DNA from: Methanosarcinaceae archaeon
GTDB lineage: Archaea > Halobacteriota > Methanosarcinia > Methanosarcinales > Methanosarcinaceae
Length of the DNA stretch: 11,892 nucleotides
Direction: 5' to 3'
Assembly (NCBI GenBank): GCA_017613335.1
Contig: JAGAEB010000045.1
Location: 1 to 11,892 of the forward strand
The translations under genes and the position numbers were made by a program. Shown piece by piece: positions 5,696 to 11,840 of this stretch. The notes below the pieces were generated by a model, which worked only from the letters and a program-made list of their open reading frames with translations, searched no databases and was not told the origin of the DNA. How positions within the stretch are numbered: the first letter of the stretch is position 1; each line of letters opens with the position of its first letter.

Positions 5696-6766
5696 TCAGA
5701 AAAAGAGGCCTTTGAAGCAGGAGCAGTACGAAGAGCCCTCTGCCTTCGGAGAAACGGAAAAACCGTCGTCATTGTTCGTTTCATGATTTTCAGGCGCATT
5801 CCGGACGATCCCGTCTGAAGGATCATCAGAAGCGGCGGAAACAGATACAGATTCAGGGATATCGGAAACAGATGAAGATTCAGGGATATCGGAAACAGAT
5901 GAAGATTCAGGGATATCGGAAACAGATGAAGATTCCGGAATATCGGAAACAGATGAAGATTCCGGAATATCGGAAACAGATGAGGGTTCCTGAGCGGTTT
6001 CAGGGACATCATCCGGTGATTCCGGAACGGTTCCGGAAACCGTGCCTTCTTTTCTTTCCGGCAGGCCGGGCGTTTCAGCGGAAATGTCCGTCTTGCCGGC
6101 GCTTTCAGCTGATGCATAAAGATCATCGATATATTGACTGATCCGGTCCGTGAGACCGGAGAGATGCGCCATTTCCTGAATGCGTCTGACGGCTGATGTC
6201 AGGATGCGGATATCTTCGGAACGGCCGTCTGCGACGATCCGCCCGTTGTATCCGACGAAAATGCTGCATCCGGTCTTTGATTTCAGCATGGAGATCATGG
6301 AACCGGAACGGCCGATGACGCGGGATATTTTTGATACAGGGATGTCGATGATCACGCCGCTGTTCAGTTTTCTGCAGGACGGGTCTTTGTAGGTCAGCTC
6401 GATCTTCATTTCTTCATTGACGTCTCTGACGCGGAGAATAACGGCATCGCCGACATCGAAGTGCTGAGACATTTCTTCGGACGGCACGCGAAGCGGGTAT
6501 TCAGAAACATGCAGAAGCGCTTCATAGGGACATCCGATATCGAAGATCCAGTTGGACGGCGTGACGGTCGTCACATATCCGATCACAAGATCGTCAACGG
6601 CAGGCATGTAAGGGCCGGCAAACGGAATAACGGACAGACGGGACTTTTCAACGAGAAGACCGCACAGGGATGCGTAGACATTTCCGGCTTTGACGTAAGT
6701 ACCCTTTCCGGAAAGAGACGGATCATTGCTGAGCCATTCACCCGGTATAACGATGCGTTTATCCAT
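5696..6766 (-). CDS. rrp4: Exosome complex RNA-binding cap subunit Rrp4 with Ser/Asp/Glu repeat tail
   Basis: Rrp4 forms the RNA-binding cap on the exosome ring. Domain order is visible: N-terminal domain from VIPGEWL to about residue 55, S1 domain about 56-130 (VIGYVTTVTPSNWIFDIG), and KH domain about 135-200 with the GxxG loop GRSG at 152-155 (SRVIGRSGSMI). Archaeal Rrp4 is usually about 230-260 residues. This one is 356; residues about 222-356 form a polar, acidic, probably disordered tail with five SSVSDIPES repeats and a short Cys/Phe end (YCSCFKGLFF). The ATG at 6766 has GAGG seven bases upstream and the start matches the family. It stands alone between a 535-bp gap and a 194-bp gap, each with a TATA box, instead of being tightly linked to SBDS and rrp41. 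Confidence 0.95.
   Translation of the reverse strand: MDKRIVIPGEWLSNDPSLSGKGTYVKAGNVYASLCGLLVEKSRLSVIPFAGPYMPAVDDLVIGYVTTVTPSNWIFDIGCPYEALLHVSEYPLRVPSEEMSQHFDVGDAVILRVRDVNEEMKIELTYKDPSCRKLNSGVIIDIPVSKISRVIGRSGSMISMLKSKTGCSIFVGYNGRIVADGRSEDIRILTSAVRRIQEMAHLSGLTDRISQYIDDLYASAESAGKTDISAETPGLPERKEGTVSGTVPESPDDVPETAQEPSSVSDIPESSSVSDIPESSSVSDIPESSSVSDIPESSSVSDIPESVSVSAASDDPSDGIVRNAPENHETNNDDGFSVSPKAEGSSYCSCFKGLFF
5849..5983 (-). repeat. Five 27-bp tandem repeats encoding SSVSDIPES in Rrp4
   Basis: Five 27-base units encode Rrp4 residues 262-306, each SSVSDIPES without amino-acid change; a partial SVSVS follows. On the DNA level the units differ by a few synonymous bases (for example TCAGGGATATCG against TCCGGAATATCG), so they expanded some time ago or exchanged bases under protein-level constraint. 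Confidence 0.95.
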
Positions 6767-6819
6767 TCGTGATCCTCTGTGTGACAGTTCGGCCGCATCC
6801 GGAAAAACAGGACCGTGTC

Positions 6820-6963
6820 TCTGACATTCTGAAAGATACAGACGATCCTGAAAAATATCTGTCAGGCAGATCGAAAGATATCAGGCGGATCTGAAGAAAT
6901 CAGACAGATCTGAAGAAAATCAGACAGATCAGGAAGATATCAGACGGATCTGAAGAAATCACC
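6820..6963. repeat. Imperfect 20-25-base tandem repeat in the rrp4 leader
   Basis: On the plus strand, about five degenerate units of the form GGATCTGAAGAAATCAGA follow each other between 6863 and 6963, with weaker related units (CTGAAAGATACAGACGATC) back to about 6820. Each unit contains CTGA and TCAG, so neighbouring units can pair into short hairpins. The array lies in the predicted 5' leader of rrp4, between its TATA box and its start. Confidence 0.7.
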
Positions 6964-6985
6964 GGATGCAGACAGCCATTACTGT

Positions 6986-6999
6986 CGTATATTAAATCC
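6986..6999 (-). promoter_or_regulatory. TATA-box promoter for rrp4
   Basis: The minus strand reads GGATTTAATATACG. Expected start of transcription is near 6967, giving a long leader of about 200 bases that contains the 20-25-base repeat array and ends in a GAGG site. Confidence 0.55.
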
Positions 7000-7020
7000 A
7001 TGATTCAAAGGATTTATGAT

Positions 7021-7055
7021 TAAAAAAGGTATTGAATCCTGCCGGTTCCGGCAGG
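7021..7055 (-). terminator. Hairpin and U6 tract, probable SBDS terminator
   Basis: On the minus strand a perfect inverted repeat CCTGCCG/CGGCAGG (7038-7055, four-base loop) is followed ten bases later by TTTTTT (7022-7027) and AT-rich sequence. It lies downstream of SBDS and just upstream of the rrp4 TATA box, as expected for the border of two transcription units. Confidence 0.55.
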
Positions 7056-7160
7056 TGCCCGGGAAACCGGACGATCCGGCATAAAACAGTACATGACGCC
7101 GGAAATGATCTGCCGGAAGACCGGAACGGTTTTCCCGGACGGGAGATCTGTCTCCCGGAT

Positions 7161-7260
7161 CCGGACATGAACGGTTTCCGGGATCCGGGCGATAACAGAT
7201 TTCAGGAATCCGGGCGATAACAGATTTCAGGAATCCGGACGATAACCGGTTTTCAGGATC
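7161..7260. repeat. 25-bp tandem repeats downstream of SBDS
   Basis: Two identical 25-base units (7185-7209 and 7210-7234; core GGGCGATAACAGATTTCAGG) are flanked by a diverged copy at 7235-7260 and a more diverged 24-base copy at 7161-7184. Unit length is not a multiple of three and no reading frame covers them. Confidence 0.85.
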
Positions 7261-7301
7261 CGGGAGCGGATCCGTATCGTTAGCCGGCGTCTTTCCGGCT
7301 G

Positions 7302-8003
7302 TCAGCTGTCTTTGAGAAGGCGTGTTTCGGCTTCGCCTTTTGTCAGGTGGTTGAGAAGATCATAAAGGTCATTCTGCATGCCGGCAGGAATCCGGATGAC
7401 GGCGATCCAGGAGCCGTCGTTCTGCCATTCGTTTTTGAGCAGTTTTCCGTATGTCGAGATCGTGCCGTAGGCTTTAGGCGCATAGAGCGCCGGCACTTTG
7501 ACGGCGACACTGACTTCCTCGAAGCGGATCGGAATGAGCGGCCTGATGGCTTTCATCGTGATCGTGACGAGTTCGTCGACGTTTTTCATGAGATCGATGT
7601 TCACTTTGGCTTCTTCCATGGCCAGTTCGATGCGCTGCGGCGGGTGCGGCGTCATCGTCTGCGGGTTGACGGCATTCTGCGCGATAAAAGCGACAACGGC
7701 TTTTCTCTTTTCTTCGGTGAGATGTTTACGCTGTTCTTTTGTGAGATGGATCTCACCGTTTTTCAGGATATCGGCGGCGATCGTGAGAACATCGTCCGTG
7801 TGGAAAGCGGCTTTCAGATCAAGATCAGAAGATTTGTCGCCGGCGCCTGCATTTTCAAAAATGTTTTCGACTGCAAGAATTTTGGAAACATCCGTGATGC
7901 TGCCCTGACGGAAAGCAAGAGCCAGATCAGGGTCGACCAGGATTTCAAATTCTTTACCGGCTTTTTTCATTTTGGCGATAACGGCATTATCCAATGAAAC
8001 CAT
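7302..8003 (-). CDS. sdo1: Ribosome maturation protein SBDS homologue (Sdo1)
   Basis: A 233-residue protein of normal length for archaeal SBDS. The N-terminal FYSH domain covers about residues 1-90 (VSLDNAVIAKM, FEILVDP), followed by GEIHLTKEQR at 83-92, the highly conserved NPQTMTPHPPQRIELAMEEA at 113-132, and the C-terminal ferredoxin-like domain with EWQNDGSW at 192-199. In eukaryotes SBDS works with the GTPase EFL1 to release eIF6 from the 60S subunit; the archaeal protein is thought to act in large-subunit maturation. The ATG at 8003 has GGAG nine bases upstream; an overlapping ATG at 8007 is out of frame. Unlike many related genomes it is not close to rrp4 or psmA, and both flanking gaps contain repeats. 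It has no C-terminal repeat tail. Confidence 0.95.
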   Translation of the reverse strand: MVSLDNAVIAKMKKAGKEFEILVDPDLALAFRQGSITDVSKILAVENIFENAGAGDKSSDLDLKAAFHTDDVLTIAADILKNGEIHLTKEQRKHLTEEKRKAVVAFIAQNAVNPQTMTPHPPQRIELAMEEAKVNIDLMKNVDELVTITMKAIRPLIPIRFEEVSVAVKVPALYAPKAYGTISTYGKLLKNEWQNDGSWIAVIRIPAGMQNDLYDLLNHLTKGEAETRLLKDS

Positions 8004-8030
8004 TCATAAGAACTCCGTCTTTATTTCACA

Positions 8031-8041
8031 TTAATTTAAAG
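8031..8041 (-). promoter_or_regulatory. Weak TATA-like element for SBDS
   Basis: The minus strand reads CTTTAAATTAA. Its spacing would put the transcript start near 8010-8015, leaving a very short leader that just includes or just misses the GGAG site at 8013-8016. This is the only AT-rich island between the 34-bp repeats and the SBDS start. Confidence 0.35.
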
Positions 8042-8082
8042 GATATCGGGATTGAAAAGATATGAAGACATGACTGACATGG

Positions 8083-8184
8083 GACATGAACTGACATGAA
8101 GACATGAACTGCATGGGACATGAACTGACATGAAAACATGAACTGCATGGGACATGAACCGGCATGAAGACATGAACCGGATGA
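8083..8184. repeat. Three 34-bp CATG-rich tandem repeats between psmA and SBDS
   Basis: Units at 8083-8116 and 8117-8150 differ by one base; a third, more diverged unit spans 8151-8184 and a partial one precedes them (about 8064-8082). Each unit holds an internal half-repeat (GACATGAACTG / GACATGAA / ACATGAACTGCATGG), so CATG recurs about every 8-11 bases. Much of the 281-bp gap is this array; no reading frame uses it. Confidence 0.9.
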
Positions 8185-8215
8185 AAACGGATATGAAGCT
8201 ATTCAAAGAACAGAA

Positions 8216-8258
8216 CTATAAAAATATGTTCCGGGGATCTGTGACCGGATCCCCGGAA
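8216..8258 (-). terminator. Strong hairpin terminator after psmA
   Basis: An 11-base-pair perfect inverted repeat (TTCCGGGGATC at 8229-8239 and its complement at 8248-8258, eight-base loop) is followed on the minus strand by ACATATTTTTATAG with a U5 run. It begins 26 bases after the psmA stop. This is the clearest terminator-like structure in the window and separates psmA from SBDS. Confidence 0.75.
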
Positions 8259-8284
8259 GATCATTGAAATGCAGGCAAAACGGC

Positions 8285-9085
8285 TCATTGACCGTTTTCA
8301 TTTTCTGCGCCGTTTTCAGATGCGTCATCGCCGGCCGCTTTTCCGGATTCTTCTTTTTTGGTGTGTTTCTCAAGGACCGTTTCAGCATATTTCCGGACTT
8401 CTTCCGGCGTCAGTTTTCTGAAACGTCTGTTGTCGAGCGTGATCACGCCTGCTTCAAGTGTTTCCGGATTGAATTTGCCTTCTGCGGCTTTGTAAAGCGC
8501 ATCCATACCGAGAAGGATTGCCTCATCCTGCGTCATGTCCTGTTTGTATTCGGATTCGAAAACTTCGATAACGGCAGGTCTTCCGGCGCCGATGGCTGTT
8601 GCGCGGTATTCAAGGAGCGCGCCGCTCGGATCCGTTTCAAAGAGACGGACGCGGTCATCGTCAATGCCTGCGATCAGGAGAGATGTACCGTAAGGTCTTG
8701 AGCCGCCGTATTGGGTCAGCGTCTGTTTGTGATCGCAGATCTTTTTGGAAAGGACTTCAACGCCGATCGGTTCGTCATAAGAAACATGGTTGAGCTGGGC
8801 TTCAACGCGCGCTCTGTCGATGAGAGCGCGGGCATCGGCGACAAGACCGGATGTGGCGGCGCCGATGTGATCATCGATCTGGAAGATCTTCTCAATGGAG
8901 TCCGCTTCGATCAGACGGCTCGTGATCCTTTTATCGACCAGGAGGACGACACCTTCCCCGGATTTGATACCGACGGCTGTTGTTCCTCTTTTAACGGCTT
9001 CACGGGCATATTCAACCTGATAAAGTCTTCCGTCCGGGCTGAAAAGCGTCCCGTGGTCATACATTTGGGGCTGCATCTGCTGCAT
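8285..9085 (-). CDS. psmA: Proteasome subunit alpha, with shortened N-terminal gate motif
   Basis: The alpha subunit forms the outer seven-member rings of the 20S proteasome, gates substrate entry and docks the PAN/Cdc48 ATPases. The body is typical: FSPDGRLYQVEYAREAVKRGTTAVG, Lys66 in SIEKI (the pocket lysine that receives the ATPase HbYX tail in Thermoplasma), TSGLVADARALIDRARVEAQ, QYGGSRPYG and LFETDPSGALLEY. The gate segment reads YDHGTLFSPDGR, whereas the usual form is YDRAITVFSPDGR: Arg is replaced by His and one residue is missing. About 25 residues after the fold are polar and acidic (ending DDASENGAENENGQ). The ATG at 9085 has AGGTGA six bases upstream. It has its own promoter and a strong terminator. 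The match to Methanosarcina-type PsmA is the main hint to the organism. Confidence 0.96.
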   Translation of the reverse strand: MQQMQPQMYDHGTLFSPDGRLYQVEYAREAVKRGTTAVGIKSGEGVVLLVDKRITSRLIEADSIEKIFQIDDHIGAATSGLVADARALIDRARVEAQLNHVSYDEPIGVEVLSKKICDHKQTLTQYGGSRPYGTSLLIAGIDDDRVRLFETDPSGALLEYRATAIGAGRPAVIEVFESEYKQDMTQDEAILLGMDALYKAAEGKFNPETLEAGVITLDNRRFRKLTPEEVRKYAETVLEKHTKKEESGKAAGDDASENGAENENGQ

Positions 9086-9114
9086 ATTAAATCACCTTTT
9101 TTTGCTGCTTATGG

Positions 9115-9163
9115 CGTTGATTGCGTTGATTTTTTTGATCGTTTTGATCGTTTTGATCGTTTC
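9115..9163. repeat. 9-bp repeats in the psmA leader
   Basis: GATCGTTTT (plus strand) repeats at 9137, 9146 and 9155, next to two copies of GCGTTGATT. In the psmA mRNA leader this gives an A-rich, probably unstructured segment (AACGATCAA repeated) directly upstream of the ribosome-binding site. Confidence 0.8.
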
Positions 9164-9202
9164 CGATCCTTCGGTTTCCGGCGTTTGTGTTTCACAGACG
9201 TA

Positions 9203-9214
9203 TTCTATAAATAT
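9203..9214 (-). promoter_or_regulatory. TATA-box promoter for psmA
   Basis: The minus strand reads ATATTTATAGAA, preceded by ACAAGA. Expected start of transcription is near 9182, giving a leader of about 97 bases with the 9-bp repeats and AGGTGA. The rest of the 270-bp gap up to the Pop5 stop holds no recognisable gene. Confidence 0.65.
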
Positions 9215-9355
9215 TCTTGTCCGGCGCCGGTGTCTGCTCCGGCGCACGGGAGAAAAGGAAGCGGCCGTACGCTCTCAGATCTGTCGGATGTCAGATATCA
9301 GAACTGTCGGATCTCAGATCACTGCGTTTTCCCGGCGACAGGCAGACAGCTGATG

Positions 9356-9724
9356 TCAGCAGTCATTCTGTACGGATCCTTCACAGGCGCGGTCTGCGGC
9401 GATCGCCTTATTGCGGGCGCCTTTGATCGTTCCGGAAACGCCTTTGACATGGATGATCGCGCGTTTTTTATTGATCTCGGAGACAAGACCGACAGCGGCC
9501 AGGACTTCCGGGACGGCCGTGTGGCGGCAGCGGATGAATCCGCATCCGTTTTCAAATCCCAGGACCATCAGGCCGGAATGCGCTGCGCCGGCATCTCCGA
9601 GGATCGAGCAGGCTGATGAAAAAACGGCGCTGATCAGAGAATCGCGGTCAACGGGCTCATCGCTGATGACTTCGACAGCGATATAGCGCCTTCTTGTTCT
9701 CAGAACAGGTAAAAGCGGTTCCAT
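9356..9724 (-). CDS. rnp2: Ribonuclease P protein component 2 (Pop5)
   Basis: A 122-residue protein with the Pop5 layout: LRTRRRYIAVEV near residues 8-19, GFIRCRH at 62-68 and GVSGTIKGARNK at 95-106. Pop5 pairs with Rpp30 and stabilises the catalytic domain of RNase P RNA, which removes 5' leaders from pre-tRNAs. Two ATGs compete: 9730, which overlaps the rnp3 stop (ATGA) but has the GGAGG only one base away, and 9724, where GGAGG is seven bases upstream. I chose 9724. Adjacent rnp3 supports coordinated synthesis of the pair. Confidence 0.9.
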   Translation of the reverse strand: MEPLLPVLRTRRRYIAVEVISDEPVDRDSLISAVFSSACSILGDAGAAHSGLMVLGFENGCGFIRCRHTAVPEVLAAVGLVSEINKKRAIIHVKGVSGTIKGARNKAIAADRACEGSVQNDC

Positions 9725-9726
9725 AT

Positions 9727-10620
9727 TCATTCCTCCGCGTCCGGATCGGTCCCGGATGACGGTTCAGATGTTTCAGTCATCTGCTTTCCGGATAATCCTG
9801 ATGAGCCGGGCGTTTCTGTTCCGGGTACTGTCGTTTCAGGTTCTGTGATCTCGATGCCGTTTCCGAGATAGCGGCCTTCTTTTTTCATATCGGCGAGCCG
9901 GATCATTTTCAGATAATTGTCAGAACAGGCTTTGCGGCATTCTTCCGGTGTGAGCGTAAAGAGCTGACCGATCGCTTCCCGGACGAAAGCGTCGCGGAAA
10001 TCGTAAAAGTTTCCGGCGCCGGAGATCAGCAGGATCGGAACGTTATATTTCCGGAGGATCGGCACCATTTCGGAAATGCCGGCAATGTATCTGGCGCGGC
10101 GGTATCCGCGGCTGTTGATGAGCGGCGAGATCTCGAAAGCGAACGCGACGTCGTTGTCGGCGGCGGCTTTGGCGACGATCTGATTGATCATGCCGGTCCG
10201 GCCGTTTTCATAAGGGATCAGGATATCGACTTTCGGTGAGTCGACGGCGGCCCTCATGACTTTTTCATCAGATGACCGGACGAGGACAAAATCCGCATTA
10301 TTCCTGGCGGAAGAGACTTTCCCGATCAGTTTTCCGGCATCGGGGACGCGGATCTCGGCGCATGTCCTGAAGGATAAAGGAACGCCTTCTGAAACGATCG
10401 CCCGGATCTTTTCTTTCAGACGGGCAGTATCCTGAGAGATGATCAGAAGATCGGAGTACCCGAATTTTCTGAGCAGGGAAGCCGTTTCTGAGAAGGAGCT
10501 GCCGTCCGGAAGATTTCCGGAGAAAGCGTCAAAATGCGAAAACGGTATATCGTTCCGACCGGACAGACATTTCCGGTCATCCGGAGTGTTCCGGACGGAC
10601 GGGCGGTTCATCTCAGCCAA
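9727..10620 (-). CDS. rnp3: Ribonuclease P protein component 3 (Rpp30) with acidic tail
   Basis: A 297-residue TIM-barrel-type RNase P subunit, partner of Pop5. Recognisable parts are FGYSDLLIIS near 53-62, VDILIPYENGRTGMINQ at 131-147, AFEISPLINSRGYRRARYI at 161-179 and VPILLISGAGNFYDFRD near 194-210. Residues about 258-297 form a Thr/Glu/Ser/Pro/Gly tail ending DPDAEE that is not part of the fold. The start is uncertain between TTG at 10620, with GGAGG six bases upstream, and ATG at 10611, one base after the preceding stop. I chose TTG because spacing is ideal and the two preceding genes also start with TTG. The residues before about 45 look poorly conserved. Confidence 0.88.
   Translation of the reverse strand: MAEMNRPSVRNTPDDRKCLSGRNDIPFSHFDAFSGNLPDGSSFSETASLLRKFGYSDLLIISQDTARLKEKIRAIVSEGVPLSFRTCAEIRVPDAGKLIGKVSSARNNADFVLVRSSDEKVMRAAVDSPKVDILIPYENGRTGMINQIVAKAAADNDVAFAFEISPLINSRGYRRARYIAGISEMVPILRKYNVPILLISGAGNFYDFRDAFVREAIGQLFTLTPEECRKACSDNYLKMIRLADMKKEGRYLGNGIEITEPETTVPGTETPGSSGLSGKQMTETSEPSSGTDPDAEE
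9732..9736 (-). promoter_or_regulatory. GGAGG site that decides the rnp2 start
   Basis: GGAGG inside the last codons of rnp3 stands seven bases before the ATG at 9724 and only one base before the ATG at 9730, so the downstream ATG is favoured. Confidence 0.65.
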
Positions 10621-11062
10621 ATAATTCCTCCACAACAGCGCCGGCTTTTTCCCATGAACGGGGATACGTTTCAATCTTCACGCGGACAAAAACGGCATCC
10701 TGAGATTCCGTAAATTTCAGTTTTCCGGCATATGCCGCCTGTTTGTCGAATCTCATATAAAAATTCAGGTCATCATCCAGACGCTCAGTCATCTGACTGC
10801 GGAGAAGATCACGGTCTTCTTCGCTGATGTTCTGATTGAAAAATTCGACAAATTTCATACATTCGTTCTTTTTGGTGACCTCGGCCGTCGTGATCGATAC
10901 GGGATTGCCGAAATGGCCGTCTGCGGTCACGGTCTGAACGAGTTTATCCTTATCTTCCGGGTGACGGAGGCATGGAATTAAAAAAAAATCCAGAGCCTGA
11001 AGGACTCTGGATTTGTTTTCCGTGGCGTGCGTCAGCACCCGGAAACTGATATAGTGGATCAA
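10613..11062 (-). CDS. COG1325-type RNA-binding protein, predicted exosome-associated
   Basis: A 149-residue protein that I assign to the archaeal RNA-binding family (COG1325, PF01877) described as a predicted exosome subunit from its place in the superoperon. The start IHYISFRVLTHATEN, the TADGHFGNPVSITTAEV segment and the C-terminal DAVFVRVKIETYP strand fit that family; its direct biochemical role is not established as far as I know. It begins with TTG at 11062, seven bases after the rpl15e stop, with GTGA as a weak ribosome-binding site formed from the end of rpl15e. No in-frame ATG lies near the conserved start. The stop overlaps or abuts rnp3, so it is part of a translationally coupled block. 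Confidence 0.85.
   Translation of the reverse strand: MIHYISFRVLTHATENKSRVLQALDFFLIPCLRHPEDKDKLVQTVTADGHFGNPVSITTAEVTKKNECMKFVEFFNQNISEEDRDLLRSQMTERLDDDLNFYMRFDKQAAYAGKLKFTESQDAVFVRVKIETYPRSWEKAGAVVEELFG
10627..10631 (-). promoter_or_regulatory. GGAGG site favouring a TTG start for rnp3
   Basis: GGAGG lies six bases before TTG (10620) but fifteen bases before ATG (10611), too far for a normal site. It is embedded in the last codons of the preceding gene. Confidence 0.55.
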
Positions 11063-11069
11063 TGACCCT

Positions 11070-11660
11070 TCACTTTCCCTGGTAGTGGTGTGAACGCAGA
11101 CTCGGTCTGTTCTTCTCGGAACCTGTGCCGCGGACGCGCAGGCCTCTGCCTTTCTTACCGGCGCTGGTCAGACCGCGCTGGGCTCTTCCGCGGTGGGTAC
11201 CGCTGCAGACCCAGTTGAGGTTCCTGTCGCTTCTGATGACCGGGTGTTCCGGATCAACGAGAATGACTTCGTACCATTTGAGTTTGCCGTCTTCGCCGAC
11301 CCAGTAAGAGTTGAGGACGACGAGGTTCGGGTAGCGGCGTGCTGCACGCTCTTCAGCGATTCTCTGAATGCTCTTGCCGGCCGTCTTTTTGTTGACGCCC
11401 ATGTTGTGCGTACGTCTTCCGCGGACATATCTGGATGCTCTCAGACCGCCTCTTCTGACTTTGACACGGGCGACGACGATGCCCTGTTTGGCTTTGTAGC
11501 CGAGGCTTCTTGCTCTGTCGATCCTGGTCGGGCGTTCGATCCTGGTCACAGAACCGGTTTTTCTCCAGACCTGAAGACGTTCCCATCTGAGTTCGTCGAC
11601 ATAAGTTTCCTCGGGTTTTTTCCAGGCATCTCTGATGTAGCCGTAAAAAGATTTAGACAA
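11070..11660 (-). CDS. rpl15e: 50S ribosomal protein L15e
   Basis: A 196-residue, strongly basic protein matching the whole archaeal L15e family. Recognisable parts are SFYGYIRDAWKKPEE at the N-terminus, IERPTRIDRARSLGYKAKQG near residues 41-60, RGRRTHNMGVNKK near 80-92, LNSYWVGEDGKLKWYEVILVDP at about 117-138 and the Arg/Gly-rich end with RGLTSAGKKGRGLR. It binds 23S rRNA in the large subunit. The start codon is TTG at 11660, six bases after GGTGA; the next in-frame Met is about 86 residues in, so TTG is well supported. It is the first gene of the superoperon, with a TATA box about 105 bases upstream. Confidence 0.96.
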   Translation of the reverse strand: MSKSFYGYIRDAWKKPEETYVDELRWERLQVWRKTGSVTRIERPTRIDRARSLGYKAKQGIVVARVKVRRGGLRASRYVRGRRTHNMGVNKKTAGKSIQRIAEERAARRYPNLVVLNSYWVGEDGKLKWYEVILVDPEHPVIRSDRNLNWVCSGTHRGRAQRGLTSAGKKGRGLRVRGTGSEKNRPSLRSHHYQGK

Positions 11661-11761
11661 AATGTTTCACCTTTTGATTTTTGTTTCACGGTTCAGCTGT
11701 CTTTCAGCCACATTCCAACGGGACGGATCCCGAAATGAAACAAACTGTCTAGTGGTTCATC
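11661..11761 (-). other. 5' leader region of rpl15e
   Basis: About 80 bases of leader between the predicted transcription start and the TTG start. It holds GGTGA six bases before TTG, and otherwise no gene or strong structure that I can see. Confidence 0.4.
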
Positions 11762-11772
11762 GTATTTAAAAC
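11762..11772 (-). promoter_or_regulatory. TATA-box promoter for the rpl15e-led block
   Basis: The minus strand reads GTTTTAAATACG. Expected transcription start is near 11741. Immediately upstream, a short inverted repeat (CCCGT at 11776-11780, ACGGG at 11794-11798) encloses an AT-rich loop and could be the end of the preceding gene's transcript. Confidence 0.55.
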
Positions 11773-11840
11773 AGACCCGTCATAAAACAAAATAACGGGA
11801 AAACGGAACAACAGAAAAGAAGAACATCCGGGAAAAACAC

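Larger units (their letters stand above)
6767..7301. other. 535-bp repeat-rich gap between SBDS and rrp4
   Basis: No coding gene is convincing here. From SBDS towards rrp4 it holds a six-base-pair inverted repeat directly after the SBDS stop (7282-7300), a 25-bp tandem repeat (7161-7260), a seven-base-pair hairpin at 7140-7157 with a four-base loop, a hairpin plus U-tract terminator (7021-7055), a TATA box (6986-6999), a 20-25-base imperfect repeat (about 6820-6963) and the rrp4 ribosome-binding site. A plus-strand 62-codon frame at 7032 begins with TTG and looks random. I see no tRNA or box C/D RNA. Confidence 0.6.

Noticed and set aside
5503..6126. Minus-strand frame with repeated FRNLHLFPI and plus-strand frame with YRKQMKIQG
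   Set aside because: Both are alternate frames of the 27-bp repeat in rrp4.
7032..7220. Plus-strand 62-codon frame in the SBDS-rrp4 gap
   Set aside because: It begins with TTG without a ribosome-binding site, covers hairpins and repeats, and resembles no protein.
8064..8184. CRISPR array
   Set aside because: The 34-bp units follow each other directly without unique spacers, so this is a simple tandem repeat.
9102..9353. Plus-strand frame with a hydrophobic LIVLIVLIV start resembling a membrane segment
   Set aside because: It translates the 9-bp repeats of the psmA leader, lacks a ribosome-binding site and overlaps the minus-strand promoter.
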